Shown: positions 50,210 through 61,814 of the stretch, piece by piece
Numbering within the stretch: position 1 is the first letter of the stretch
How the letters are laid out: each line of letters begins with the position of its first letter
From: Enoplolaimus lenunculus
Lineage: Eukaryota; Nematoda; Enoplea; Enoplida; Thoracostomopsidae
DNA: 64,000 nucleotides
Direction of reading: 5' to 3'
Assembly (NCBI GenBank): GCA_030248215.1
Contig: JASANG010003195.1
Span: forward strand, 62,001-126,000
The notes under the pieces: model-generated
What the model was told of the DNA's origin: nothing
Seen by the model: the letters and a program-made list of their open reading frames with translations, nothing else
Database searches by the model: none
Translations under genes and position numbers: made by a program

Positions 50210-51090
50210 AAGTGATTTAAACAGTAATTTGCATATTTTTGTAACACAACAAATTAGCGGTTTCAAAAACTTATATATGCACATCTACTAATTCGTTATT
50301 TGACATAATGTACTTGAAATGCAAATTAAGCAAATATCTGTACATTCACCCTAAGGGGGGTCGGGACGTAGTAAACACCACTTTCTTGTGGCAATTTTTG
50401 CCTGAAAACTTTATTCGTTTGGTAAATACCAAAATTTTGAATTTATATTCAAAAAAAATTGGTTCAACCAAACCAGGAATTCATTTTGGCCTTTCTGGTT
50501 CCAATGTCCATGCACTGAAGTTGCTTTTGGTACTTCAAAAGTTAAAAAATGCTAATAACCGTATTTTATTTGCATAAATGGTTCGTCATACAGTCGCTAA
50601 TCGCTAGCAACACACTCAAAAACTACCGAATCATTATAGACAATTAATTTGATGCTGTAGCTTAGTAATCGGTTAATCAACGTTTGCCAGTATATTCAAT
50701 TTACCGGTTTGTATATTAGTTGCCTACGGGTGTGCGACCTTCGGGCGATGCATCCCTTCGTTAGCCGCCACTGACCCCCTGAGCGAATTATTGAATCATC
50801 GACCTTAAACACTAAGAAAATTTTAGTCTTTTTGTGGGCAAAATTAGCCAAAAAATAACATTTTGTGAGAGTAAATTTACGAAGCTTTAGAAATAGGGTC
50901 CATCCCTTAGGCGCAGACGTTATGCACTGGATGTATTAATGAATTGACGCTAGAAATAGTTTCTGTTTCTCAATTACTAAGTCTAATTATTAATTTCGTT
51001 AATAACAGTGAGTTTACTCTCATTCGATAAGCAACTCGGACGGCGAACAGTAATTGGTTAATTTGAGAGACGATGTTTGCGAAGGCAATG
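50210..51090. other. intergenic, nothing clear
   Basis: A 90-codon ORF at 50308-50577 shows no recognised motif or repeat; its status is open. Confidence 0.35.
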
Positions 51091-51355
51091 TAAGCGTGTG
51101 AGACATGCTTGTCCTAGTGCATATGCAATAAATGCAATGCACAGTGTGGTGTATGCTTGCTGGCAGCATACGGTCGACAGATATAGTCGACAAAAAATGC
51201 CGTTGGAGAGGCTGGCTGTGTGGCGCAGTGGTAGGGTGTTCGCTTTAGGATCCATAGGCTGACAGTTCGATCCCCGTTCCGGAGGTCCGCTTTTTCAGCT
51301 GCTTAGTAAAAAGGTCTGAAGTCCCAGTTGTTACCAAGACTGACAGGCAATACGT
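51091..51355 (+). mobile_element. family P SINE, complete copy on + strand
   Basis: taagcgtgtgagacatgctt, acggtcgacagatatagtcg, ggctggctgtgtggcgcagt (box A region), gacagttcgatccccgttcc (box B), aaaaaggtctgaagtcccag tail. 265 bp. Confidence 0.8.
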
Positions 51356-51404
51356 CGAAGTTTTACATCTGAGCAGAATTATTTTGATTTTTATAATCTT
51401 CCAG

Positions 51405-51740
51405 CAGGTTGGAATAAAGCCTTTAAAAGTGAATTTGTTTGAGGTTCTTGAGAAATTTCAACTGCGCATATACCTCCTGCTTCCAGGATACAGCCGGAAG
51501 TCTGCCTCCGGTTCCGGGTTCCGGCAGAAAATGGGCCTCTGGCTCCGAAACGTTTGCATAATTTTGAAAAATTTATCGGTTTAGCGCGGTTCGTTCTGCT
51601 TTTGTCACAATTTTCAGGAAAGAATTTCCAGAATTTCGCAATTAAACCATCATTTTTACTACTAAATTTCGCCTCACTTCAGGCTCCGGTTCCGGCAAGT
51701 TTCGTTGACCTCCGGATTTTTGACCTCCGGTAGCACCCTG
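51405..51740. mobile_element. family O repeat
   Basis: ctccggttccgggttccggc and the end acctccggtagcaccctg; shares tttcgcctcacttcaggctc with 20.06 kb. Confidence 0.55.
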
Positions 51741-51918
51741 CAAAGATTATTACTTAGCGTCATATTTGACTGTTGGTCGAATGAGATGTTGGCCGAGTTT
51801 GCGAGTCCGCGATCCAAAATTTCAAAAGTTAAGCTCCGAATTCGTATGTTTGGTGCCAATAATTAATTAAAAATGCTGAATATGGGGTTCAAAGATAGGC
51901 ATTTCTCTGTGAAACAAT

Positions 51919-51952
51919 TAACCCTTTTTCGCATGAATATTTTCAATTTCAA
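51919..51952 (-). mobile_element. family B left-end fragment
   Basis: ttaaccctttttcgcatgaa, tattttcaatttca; only 34 bp remain. Confidence 0.55.
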
Positions 51953-52379
51953 CCCTGCGGTATTTTGATTAAATAGAAATCACCAAAAATTCTCCAAAAT
52001 ATTTTTAGCAAAAAATTGCAAAAACACTGAAATCTATTGATAATCTCGAGGTAATGCACAAGATTGTTCTATAAGAAGTTAAAATTATATATAAGTAAAA
52101 TAAATAAATAAGTATATATATATATATATTTAGTATTCAATATCAGAACGGATACACGATTCTATAGTAAGTTTTAGTATAATTAATAACACCGTTACTA
52201 TTTAATGCTTAATGTTATTTTTTAAATTAGTTAAAATCGGAAATTGATAATATTTCAAGATTAAATTGAAGTATTTTCATTCTTAAAAACAATGCCCAAA
52301 GCATACTTTACTATGCGAAATTGACGGTAAAACCTTGACAACAAATGACCGAACTCCTTTAGGAAGGATTTTCAGACGG
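51953..52379. other. intergenic AT-rich, nothing clear
   Basis: (AT)n near 52115. No exons seen. Confidence 0.4.
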
Positions 52380-52715
52380 CAGGATACAGCTATCGTCAGT
52401 TGCTGATAGGTACTGCACTGTAGTGACCCGAATAAGAGGGGGTCTCCATTTTCAGTCCTAATCAACAGTATTCCGTATCCCTAATAAGAGTCCGTAAGCG
52501 GATAGAGTCCCTAAACCATAATTAGCGTCCATAAATAATCAATTATCCCTAATTGTAGCGCTGTAAACTAATTAGTGATGAGCATAGTATGTAACGCGCT
52601 GTTTGAATGTATTTCGCCCAGTTACTGTACAAAAATTCAAATTCACGGCTATTGCTAGTTTTGGTTGTTTGAAAACCTATTGCTAACTGGTGATTGTTGC
52701 TAGATACAGTTGGAA
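52380..52715. mobile_element. family G element split by family C
   Basis: agctatcgtcagttgctgat at left, a family C fragment at 52418-52570, then gaaaacctattgctaactgg, tgattgttgc at right. Confidence 0.55.
52418..52570 (+). mobile_element. family C fragment inside family G
   Basis: ctgtagtgacccgaataaga, taagagtccgtaagcggata; the right half is missing. Confidence 0.7.
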
Positions 52716-52728
52716 ATACGATATAAGG

Positions 52729-52923
52729 GCACATATTCTCTAATGTGTAGATTTTCAAACTCACAAACTCCTGCAGTTGCGGTGCTTAAAAATTGCACAT
52801 AAAGTAGGGCAAATCAAATTTGAAAAATATGCAGATATTCAACGCTCATCATTCACTGAGTCGAAAGTTTACAAAACCTATCACCAACTGGAGTAAGGTG
52901 CTACACACATTTGAGAATACTGG
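52729..52923. mobile_element. family G element, complete
   Basis: cacatattctctaatgtgta and gtgctacacacatttgagaa inverted ends. Confidence 0.7.
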
Positions 52924-53237
52924 CGCAGCATTGTAATTACGACTGCTATAACAACCAGAAAAAAATACTAACTTCTGGTGGTAAAACTGTGAAAATTATA
53001 GGTTTAGGCAAAAAACAACCTAAAAAGGCGATTTTAGGTTGCATCTCAAAGGCTAAACCTACTATTTTAATAGCGCTTCACTTTGCTTAACCAGAATTAC
53101 CTGGAACTAAGCGTTGTTCGTACTACGTCTGAGTGATTTAGGCCATGTTTGTGTACGGGAACGTGCCTTCAATCAGGATTGGGCAATACAGATGGCAACA
53201 AGCGGAAGCGGAAAGTTTTTTGAAACGTTCAATTTTT

Positions 53238-53480
53238 GGCCCATGCTTAGATCAGGAGCGGAACGTTTTTCTTGTAGATTGCTATGGAGTAAGCTTAAGG
53301 TTTACACTAAGGGTAGCGGTATACTTTTGATGACGTCAGCCGCCGTCTGTCACCGTCCGAAATGCCGGACTGCACCGCATGAAAAATACAGCGCCGTCCT
53401 GATTTTTTGCTTGGGCTCAGGCTTTAGACTTAGGCTTAGGCAAATATGCTTATCCTATTGTTACGACCCTGCATTGGCCC
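53238..53480 (+). mobile_element. family A element split by family F
   Basis: ggcccatgcttagatcagga ... taagcttaaggtttacact, then family F (53309-53400), then gattttttgcttgggctcag ... cctgcattggccc. Confidence 0.72.
53309..53400. mobile_element. small family F element inside family A
   Basis: agggtagcggtatacttttg and gaaaaatacagcgccgtcct inverted ends, 92 bp, no minisatellite: the short, unexpanded form. Confidence 0.7.
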
Positions 53481-53536
53481 AATTCTTTTAACAACTCTCT
53501 AGAGGAACAGCATAAAGGTTATGATCTTTGACCATA

Positions 53537-53580
53537 TTTTCAATGGTGCATAGCACCTATCGCCAGTTGGTGATAGATCT
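53537..53580. mobile_element. family G fragment
   Basis: catattttcaatggtgcata, gcacctatcgccagttggtg; cut off by the family B copy that follows. Confidence 0.5.
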
Positions 53581-53851
53581 TTAACCCTTTATCACATAAA
53601 TATTTTCTATTTCCCCTGAGACCTACTTTTATGCTAGGATTCGAACTCCAGCGACTGGAGTGGGAGGCGTATACCATCAACACTCCGCTATAGGAGCTTG
53701 ACGCTCGAGCGCGAGGGGGTTCTCACGTCTTTTGGCGATTTAGTACTATGTATACGTGTTGCAATTGTTCAACACGGTGCGATATATATTATTTAACGTA
53801 TATACACTGCGCTCAGTTGCCAATAAGCAACTCAATGTGAGAAGGAGTTAA
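53581..53851 (-). mobile_element. family B element
   Basis: ttaaccctttatcacataa and caatgtgagaaggagttaa ends; tRNA-like part as in the 12942 copy but with more changes. Confidence 0.8.
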
Positions 53852-53969
53852 ACGTTCGAATCATTGAACTCAAAGCTTAGCAGTTTATCAAATTTTCAAA
53901 TTTGATTAACACTATTTCTGTGCAAAATTTAAAATTTCCAACCGCAACAGTTCCCAGAATCGTCTCAAC

Positions 53970-54078
53970 TCAAAGTGAGAATTAACTCAACTGAGAGTGA
54001 GTTAATGTTTACTGATTCAGAAATAACTAACTCGCTAGCTGAATTGATTAGTCAACTTATTGGAATTTACAGTGCAAA
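53970..54078. mobile_element. family J fragment
   Basis: gagaattaactcaactgaga, gagctgaattgattagtcaa-type sequence, ending attggaatttacagtg. Confidence 0.55.
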
Positions 54079-54354
54079 GTCAATAGAAGTTTAGCCTAAA
54101 CTGATTTTATACGTAAAAAAGCTGATTGGCTTCGGCGAATTAGTAATTGGCTTGAATAGCATATTGACCCTACGACACCACTATTAAACTTTTGAAGGAC
54201 TGGAATCAAAGTAACAGTTTCGGCGTTTGAATTAAACCTACTGCATCGTATGGTCAAAAAACTAAATCTGACTGCCCCTGCTTCCGTGATTTTAGCATCG
54301 ACCCTCAGGTTTCAGCCCAGTTAACCAATCGGCATTGCCGCTAATAGACAAATC
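54079..54354. other. intergenic, nothing clear
   Basis: No element end or exon seen. Confidence 0.35.
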
Positions 54355-54560
54355 GGCCCATTTAAAGATCAGAGCCGGAAACGGTTTTCTGCTGGACTGC
54401 AATAGTGTAAGCTTAAGCTTTAGACTATTTTTTTTGCTTGGCTTAGACTTAGGCTTAGGCTTAGGCTCAGGAATAAGCTAATTCTTCTGGCTTTTGGCTT
54501 CTGCTTAGGTTTTAGGAATACGCTTATAATACTGTTCCGGCCCTGTTCTTTACATTGGTC
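54355..54560 (+). mobile_element. family A element, complete
   Basis: ggcccatttaaagatcagag to ctgttctttacattggtc. Confidence 0.8.
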
Positions 54561-54576
54561 GGCAAATCGTACATTA

Positions 54577-54602
54577 TCAAAAGGTATAGCGCAACATTTA
54601 GG
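54577..54602. mobile_element. family F right-end fragment
   Basis: atcaaaaggtatagcgcaac. Confidence 0.4.
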
Positions 54603-54837
54603 CCCTATATAACGTCATAGACCCGCATAAAATTTTAGAAACCAGGAAACCATCACTTCATATTAAGCCTACAGACGGTAGTCGGGCGGGGTTATTATGA
54701 GAAGCAGCAAAACTTCGGATTATTACAAGATATTGGCTTTAGTTTTTGAACCCCTACATAAGCACGCCTTAATGTTTATGCTAAACAATTACTTAGCTAA
54801 TAGGTCGTATTAAAAGTACTAAATTTAAGTAAATACT

Positions 54838-54950
54838 TATGCAAATTCCACAATATCATGCGTATATCAGGTGAGTTTTTAGGGTGTAGTGTGCAGTGCA
54901 CTGAAGCTTTTTTAGCTTCAGTACGCTGCAACACTGAAGTCAAAAACCTT
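54838..54950. mobile_element. family K element, partial
   Basis: atgcaaattccacaatatca, cgtatatcaggtgag, then ctgaagcttttttagcttca; runs into a family A fragment. Confidence 0.55.
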
Positions 54951-55050
54951 TAGGCTTACGCTTAGGAATAGGCTCATCCATACGCTTAGGCTTAGGCTTA
55001 GGCTTAAGAATATGCTTATACTAGTTTCGGCCCTGTTCTATACATGGGAC
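54951..55050 (+). mobile_element. family A right part
   Basis: ggcttacgcttaggaatagg ... ccctgttctatacatggga; the left part is missing next to the family K copy. Confidence 0.65.
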
Positions 55051-55345
55051 AAAAACGTTAACAAATGTCCTTAGAGGAAACATGCCACCCTTGGTGTGGT
55101 TCCTGTGACCCGGCAGCTGGATACCATCGAACCCGTTTATTTCCAAAAAAACCTACAAGTCATAATAATTTAAGCAGTCATAGGAAACGATATTTTTTCC
55201 ATTAAAGTATTAAAGTGAACATCTGGTTAATTGACAAAAAGAACCTGATTTTAGGCAAAAGTTTTCTTTCAAGAAATTCAAAAATGAACGAACCTAAAAT
55301 TATAAATAAATTCATTATTTTATCAAAAGTTAATAAACAAACCTA

Positions 55346-55594
55346 CACTGTAAATTTCAGTGAGTTGATTTTAACTCAGAATGACTTGAATTACTCAGTC
55401 TGAGTTAGGACTATCAGAGCTTAGAATTTTAAGTTGATTCAATTCATTATGAGTTAATTAATCAAATCACCCTTAGTCAACTCAACTCAGAGTGAGAATG
55501 AACTCAACTCAGAGTGAGCTAATGTTTACTGATATTAATTCCGAAATAACTAACTCGCTAAATGAATTGATTAATCAACTCATTGGAATTTACA
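55346..55594. mobile_element. family J element
   Basis: cactgtaaatttcagtgagt and aactcattggaatttacag ends, preceded by TA; GAGTTGA/TCAACTC body. Confidence 0.78.
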
Positions 55595-55662
55595 GCTTAT
55601 GCAACTGGTGTCATTCTGTGTACAAAAAATATATTCAGCGCAATGTTGGCATTTTCGGCGTA

Positions 55663-55919
55663 CACTGTAAATTGCAATGTATATTGATTAATCAATTCAG
55701 CTATAGCGAGTTGGTTATTTCAGAAATAATATCAGTAAACATCAACTCAATCTAAAGTTGAGTTGATTGTAACTCTGAGTTAAGTTGACTCTGGTTGAGT
55801 TGATTAGTTAACTCAGAATGAATTGAATCAACTAAAAATTCTAAGTTTTGATAGTCCTTACTCAGACTGAATGATTCAACTCGTTCTGACTTAAAATCGA
55901 CTCACTGAAATTTATAGTG
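55663..55919. mobile_element. family J element, TA flanks
   Basis: cactgtaaattgcaatgtat and gactcactgaaatttatagt, then g, with TA outside both ends. Lies 68 bp from the previous copy in the opposite orientation. Confidence 0.8.
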
Positions 55920-55924
55920 TATCT

Positions 55925-56235
55925 CTCTTTAATTATGGAGTGTATACGGAATTCCGTTTGCACCCGGAACTCTGGCGTATGCTTGTTATTGCTCACACTT
56001 ACGTTAATGATTGCTATTCTTGTCTTGTCTACACCGCGGGTACTGGAAAAGCTTGATACTGTCTTACGGAAGCTTTAAGGTGCCAGTTCAGCCCACGTAC
56101 GCCGCTAATCTGTACTTTATCAAAAACCAAGATGTCGAGATCAACCAGACCAAAAAAATTTTTAGAAAACTTGAAAATTTTAACTTTTTAATGCATAAAT
56201 TAATTGTAATACGGTCTTGACAGCACAGCGTCTTC
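55925..56235. other. intergenic, nothing clear
   Basis: No element end recognised; a 69-codon ORF has no support. Confidence 0.35.
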
Positions 56236-56243
56236 TATGCTTC

Positions 56244-56620
56244 TTAAGCCTAAGCCTAAGCCCAAACCTAGTCTAAGCCTAAGCTTAAGCTTAAGCCTAA
56301 GCCTAAGCCTAAGCCTAAACCTAAGCCCAAGCCCAAGCCTAAGCCTAAGCCTAAGCCTAAGCCTAAGCCTAAACCTAAGCCCAAGCCCAAGCCTAAGCCT
56401 AAGCCTAAGCCTAAGCCTAAGCCTAAGCCTAAGCCTAAGCCTAAGCCTAAGGCTAAGCCTAAACCTAAGCCCAAGCCTAAGCCTAAGCCTAAGCCTAAGC
56501 CTAAGCCTAAGCCTAAACCTAAGCCCAAGCCCAAGCCTAAGCCTAAGCCTAAGCCTAAGCCTAAGCCTAAGCCTAAGCCTAAGCCTAAGCCTAAGCCTAA
56601 GCCTAAGACTAAGCCTAAAC
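56244..56620 (-). repeat. long CCTAAG (TTAGGC) array with 54-bp higher-order units
   Basis: About 375 bp of 6-bp CCTAAG units, nearly uninterrupted. The variant string cctaaacctaagcccaagcc recurs near 56315, 56369, 56459 and 56513, two pairs each 54 bp apart. No family A ends flank it. ORFs of Leu-Arg, Leu-Gly and Leu-Ser repeats in all frames are artefacts. Confidence 0.95.
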
Positions 56621-56862
56621 GTGAGCCAACCAACCAACCAACTATTTATTTTCAAATAAATTAGGTTATTTTTTTTAACTTCTCTTGCGACTTGGAATAA
56701 TTTCTCAGAAACTTCCACTTTTAAAGTTACCCTGTGGTCTGATGTATTGTTGTAACATCGTCAATTTGTCAGTAATTTCATGGTTTTATCGCTTCTGCAT
56801 ATGAAGGCACTACATATTCGTCAGCGTTTTACCGATGTGCGGCATCAGCATAAAGGCTTATT

Positions 56863-57069
56863 GGCCCATGCATAGAACACGGCCGGCACAAGCCTAAGCC
56901 GAAACCTAAGCGTATGGATGAGCCTATTCCTGAGCCTAAGCCTAAGCGTATAGATGAGCCTATTTCTAAGCCTAAGCCTAAGCCTAAGCAAAAAATTAAG
57001 TCTAAAGCTTCAATTGACTCTATTATAGCTTCTCCGGAAAGCGATCCGGCCCTGCTCTATGCGTGGGCC
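56863..57069 (-). mobile_element. family A element, complete
   Basis: ggcccatgcatagaacacgg to ccggccctgctctatgcgtg (then ggcc) with a core of gtatggatgagcctattcct-type units. Confidence 0.83.
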
Positions 57070-57117
57070 GGTTTATGTTGCCTTCATACATCCGTATGCC
57101 ATGCTGAGTAATGTTAG

Positions 57118-57200
57118 TGTTGTCCTATAGGCTTATCGTACGGCGCCGTTCATCACCTTCGGTCACCGTGCAATAGCGTACGCGAGTGATTGTCGTAATC
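57118..57200. mobile_element. family F fragment
   Basis: gtcctataggcttatcgtac, ggcgccgttcatcacc; degraded. Confidence 0.35.
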
Positions 57201-57700
57201 GGCACCCGGTTGAAAATTTTTATAACATGTAACCCCTTTCCCAAATCCTAGCTACATCCGAGCTTCCATAAACATGTAATTTGAAAGGGGGGAGTCTTAC
57301 AACATATTCAAATACAGTCACAACCTAGATTTACCTAAAAATAGACCTTAGATCCTGAACTAATGCTGTCACGCAATATTAGCTGAAAAAACACAACATA
57401 TTTAGCTAACTTCCGGCAAATAGGTCAAGCAATCATTATACACGACGACTTGATAAGCGTTTAAGTCTATTATCCAAATTTAGTCCTTTTTCTAAACTAA
57501 TACAATCTGCACCGTTAATGCGGACCAGATTCGAAGCGCGGGGGGCACGGACTGCTGGATAAAGGAGGGTGTGGCCCCCAGAAATTTGTGGAAAATTAAA
57601 AAAAGGGTACGTTTTCAAAGCTAATACAATAGCTTAGCGTAAACGTAGAGCTTAAGTAATTTTCTCGCTCGATACGCAGATTCGTCGAAAACTTTTACAC
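57201..57700. other. intergenic, nothing clear
   Basis: No gene or family end seen. Confidence 0.35.
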
Positions 57701-57704
57701 TTAA

Positions 57705-57993
57705 CCATTTTGTCGTTAAGTTTACTTCAGTTAAAGTATTACTTAAGTCGCTGACTAAATTTGATATATTACACATTAACAATTCTGGCATACTAACCTT
57801 GGTCTAATTAAAATTGTTAACTCATGATCTGTCTTCAATACAAATCAAACTAAAGCTTCATTTTTATGATAGTGGCTCACATCTGGTGCTTTATTTGTTT
57901 TTGTTCAAAAAGTTAAGTTAAGTCGGTGAATTAAGTAATTACTTATAAGTATAACTTAAGTATATACTTAAGTAAGATTTCAGAAACCCAGCC
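57705..57993. mobile_element. family H element
   Basis: ACTTAAGT-rich, ending agtaagatttcagaaaccca, gcc. The left end is degraded. Confidence 0.55.
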
Positions 57994-58884
57994 ACTGTTT
58001 TTACATTAAATTATTGCTAAATAAAAAATCTAAAATCATTTTAAGTAATTTTCCAAAATTTTGTGAAAATTCTGTATCAACCGAGTTGACTAAGATCGAT
58101 CATGCAGGCACGCCGGTACAAAAGGTCTCTTGGGTGTCAATCGACGCCACTGAATTTCTTCAGATCTTAAGTTTTGAGTTGGAATTTGAAACATTAAAAT
58201 GCAAAAAAAATGTGCTGGCTTCTTGTTCGCTTCGCTTGCGAAATTTATTGAATCGCCCTGTCTGTTCTTTGACTCGGTGGCGTACGAAACATTGCATTCA
58301 ACTGTCCGTGTCCTGGTTCACGCCTCTGCTCAAAACGCAACTGAGTTGAAAGTTACCCTTTGAAATTTTAGAAATTTTACAATCAAATGCCTATAGGAAA
58401 TATTTTCAAACTACCAGTTCCGGTTCCGGTGCATTAAGCTTTTAACCTCGATTAAGATTGACAGGTTCGAGACACTTCTATAATCCGACCCTTATACCGC
58501 GTTATTTCGATAATATTTGCACAAATTCTCGTTCAAACCGCACATTGAAAAGGTTTGCTCCAGTAAACCATACGACAGGTTGAGTTTGAAGACCAGTTGA
58601 AATGACTTTTCAACATTTTAATGCCAAATTAATAAAATCAATTTACCTCAACCAGAACCCGATTTGGCATATTTAATGAACCCGATTTTGTAGAGGATCA
58701 TTTCAGAACCTCGCGTTCACTGTCATACTGCGGTAACCTGAGACTCTTAACGTAAACATTACTTTTAGTTGATCCGTTTTTTTCAAAATTTGCGTTGTCT
58801 GATTAAATAAAACAAAAATATTCTGAAACAGATTTCAAAACTAAAAATACAACAAAACTATGAACCAAAGCGGAAACTTAGCTT
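57994..58884. other. intergenic; a family O-like tail near 58430
   Basis: ccagttccggttccggtgca near 58414 resembles family O. The 112-codon ORF at 58014-58349 has no recognised motif and includes the ttcgcttcgcttgcgaa word found in family M. Confidence 0.4.
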
Positions 58885-59110
58885 TACGCCCTATTCACAC
58901 GTGCTAATTTTTACTGCGAGAACTTGCGGATGCAATTTTCATGTGCAAGTTTTGTCCAAAATCTCGTTCGAAAAACTTGCAGCTGCAAATAATTCAAAAA
59001 AATCATAGCTAGTAATTTAGTTAACATATGCAAAACAACCATGCAGATTGACTAAAGTTATTGCAGCCGCTTTGTCATTGGTTGATGAAAAAATGCAAGT
59101 TTGAAAAGAA
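58885..59110. mobile_element. family E element, partial
   Basis: acgccctattcacacgtgct at left, gaaaaacttgcagctgcaaa inside; the right end is degraded. Confidence 0.6.
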
Positions 59111-59284
59111 TTTTAGAGCGAACCCCAGTTTAAGCATTTTCTGCTCCGTTGTGATTCTATTGATTTAGCAACTTTTATAAGCTGCCCATATTATGTAGAT
59201 TTAGAATAAAATTTAAGGTTTCATCGGTCTAGAAAATAGCTTTGAATTTATAAATCGACAACCATTTTTCGCCACACAATGTTC

Positions 59285-59330
59285 AGAACCTAAGCCTAAA
59301 CCTAAGCCTAATCCTAAGCATAAACATAAC
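59285..59330 (-). mobile_element. family A core fragment
   Basis: cctaagcctaaacctaagcc, taatcctaagcataaac; no ends. Confidence 0.4.
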
Positions 59331-59334
59331 CATA

Positions 59335-59410
59335 GCGACAAATTGTCGATTCGACAATATTTTCGATTTACAAGTTGTCAGTCGACGAGTTGTCGTGTGT
59401 CGAATTGTTG
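59335..59410. mobile_element. family Q fragment
   Basis: gcgacaaattgtcgattcga, agtcgacgagttgtcgtgtg. Confidence 0.45.
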
Positions 59411-60288
59411 TTATTGAGACTTCAGTTTTAAATCAGTTGTTTTTGGTAGTTTCCAAAATTACAATGGTCACAAATTGCAACAAATTACCACATGATTTAT
59501 GGGCCTAAAACGGTAAACAAAAGCTCACAGGCGATCAAATCAGGTTAAACCTAAACCTGAAAGCCCACACCGAACATTAATTTTCAAAATTGACAAACGA
59601 AAACTGCAACCCCTGTCTCATTAACTGTAGACGTCATCACCCCCCAAGAGGAAATTTTACTCGTAATTTTTTTCAGCAGAATTTGTAAATTCAGTTACAC
59701 CAAAAAACTTGCTGTTTTGAAAAATTCTATTTTGACTAATTTTGTTGTCATTGGCTAAAAACGTGGACTCATTAATGTTTCGATGGACTCCAAGTCGAGC
59801 CATGCCCTCTTGTGATTGGTCATTCCTCCGTCGCTTTTGTACAATTACCAATGAATGAGCTCGGTGTAGTCAGGGTTTCGGTTCCAAAGGGTATAACTGT
59901 AAATGAACCATTTTACGAGTCAGCGTATCAATTAGTCCCGAAGCAGGCTAGGGTGGCGACCCCAGAATTCTGGGACGGAGGCCTGGGGCGCCGCTTGTGA
60001 TGATCAAAATATTTTTCAATTTTTTTTGTTTAAAATCTTGTTAGAGTGGGTGCCCCCTGCTTTAGGGTCGAGGCCCACAAATGGGGGTACGGTTGGTGGC
60101 TTATCCGGTGCTGGTTGCGATTGAGAAAATTTTATAAATTCTCAATCCTGCTGTAGGTTAAGTGCAATCCCTGTGAACAAGTGTGGATGCTCGGATTTCA
60201 GGAAACCATACATGCAGTATAATTGAGGGTACATCTCCGCTGTATATATCTATTCCTCCTTATGTGCCTCAAGTACAAGGGAACCAGA
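59411..60288. other. intergenic, nothing clear
   Basis: No element ends; ORFs short and unsupported. Confidence 0.35.
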
Positions 60289-60451
60289 CCCGTAGCCAGC
60301 TCACCTTGCTAGAGGGGGCTCAAAAATTTTCAGGAGGGGCATTCAAGGTTTTTAATGGCTTACAATCAAGATTAAAAATTTACAAGGGGGGGCAAAATAT
60401 TTTCAGGGGTGCTCAGCCCCCCCGCCTGGCCCCCCCTTGGCTACGGGCCCG
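60289..60451 (+). mobile_element. family D element, complete
   Basis: gacccgtagccagctcacct and cccccttggctacgggccc inverted ends; about 163 bp. One of the best copies. Confidence 0.82.
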
Positions 60452-60796
60452 AAGTGAACCTAACCATATTTCACCGCAATTATCATACACTAAACTTATT
60501 TTGTGGTTTCGCTTATTATTAAGTAACGTTAGTATGCTGGTTGCTGCGCTGAGCTAAAATATAATTATGATGCAGTTTGCCAGAAATACAACAAATTTTG
60601 AGGGTTGATTGGTTAGCGGTCGGAGGCGTATGCCTTCAGAGTCGGTTCGTTTCCTGTTTATAAAAACAGATTCGATTAGACATACAGATTCGATTAGACA
60701 ATACAAATTAATCTGATACAGGATATGGGCGCCGGATGGTGCCCACGAAAAGGGTTGGTCTCCATTTTATCGTAGATTTACAAGCAATTTCGTCCA

Positions 60797-61048
60797 CACT
60801 GTAAATTCCAATGAGTTGATAAATCAATTCAGCTCGCGAGTTGGTTATTTCTGAATTAGTATCAGTAAACATTAACTCACTCTGAGTTGAGTTGATTCTC
60901 ACTCCGAGTTGAGGTGACTCTGGGGAGTTGATCAATAATTGTCAGTATGAAATGAATCAACTCAAACTTCTGAGTTCTGATAATCCTAACTCAGACTGAG
61001 TGATTCAACTCATTCTGAGTTAAAATCAACTCATTGAAATTTACAGTG
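60797..61048. mobile_element. family J element, complete
   Basis: cactgtaaattccaatgagt and caactcattgaaatttacag, then tg; 252 bp, close to the family consensus. Confidence 0.83.
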
Positions 61049-61126
61049 CGCGGACCTGTGAAAATGGGTAAGTTTAATTCGTAGCAGCTTATTCTGAACC
61101 GGACTTCAATTGTACGGCCCTATCGG

Positions 61127-61232
61127 GCCCGTAGCCAGAAGGCGACCGCTGGGCGATCAACCCTCTTGACGAATCTTGGCCACTACCATTGAAAATTTTC
61201 AACCTTGCTTGTAAATCGTCGAAAATTCTTGT
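61127..61232 (-). mobile_element. family D fragment
   Basis: gggcccgtagccagaaggcg ... tttcaaccttgcttgtaaat. Confidence 0.55.
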
Positions 61233-61330
61233 ACTGTAAGACTTTAAACTTTAGGCATTTGTGAAAAAAGCTACTTAGTGTACGTAATTCATTCTGGAGC
61301 AGCTGATGCACATTTGTTCAATCTAACTGC

Positions 61331-61501
61331 CGGGCCCGTGGTCAAGGGGGGGCAGAGGGGTTCATCCCTTCCCTGGAAAAATTTTAGCCCACCTAGAAAG
61401 GTTTCAATCTTGCTTGTAACTCTTTGAAAACTCTTGAATGCCAATCTTGAAAAAATTTTAGCCCCCCCCCCCCCCCTAGCAAGGTGAACTGGCTACGGGA
61501 C
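61331..61501 (-). mobile_element. family D element, complete
   Basis: gggcccgtggtcaagggggg and aggtgaactggctacgggac; contains a C14 run at about 61465. Confidence 0.75.
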
Positions 61502-61814
61502 TGCATTTTGTTCGTATGCAAATTATTGTAATTCACAGGAATGTCCAACAGTGCGCGTCCGAGTATAGGCGCAACCCTCAAGACATTGTCAAGTACCAAA
61601 AAATCATACGGAGTCAACGCTGATTGGTTGATTTCTGTTTTGATGGTACAGTTTTAGTAATTATGCTGGCATCAAAGTCTCTGCAGAACCGAATGTCAAC
61701 CAAAATTTATGACCATATTTTGGGTCCATAATTATGCGATGTCCTCTGATGAGCATCATGTGTGTCGTTCTGTTTTCGCTTATTTTTGCTTTTTATTATT
61801 TTTATTATGTTATT

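Noticed and set aside
50308-50577. 90-codon ORF with balanced composition
   Set aside because: Cannot be tied to a known family or to splice sites; too little evidence to call a gene.
56244-56620. Chromosome end or internal telomere
   Set aside because: The hexamer is degenerate, short and shared with transposon cores throughout the window; unique sequence lies on both sides.
56200-56718. Overlapping ORFs of Leu-Arg, Leu-Gly and Leu-Ser repeats
   Set aside because: All frames of a stop-free hexamer repeat stay open; this is the CCTAAG array, not a protein.
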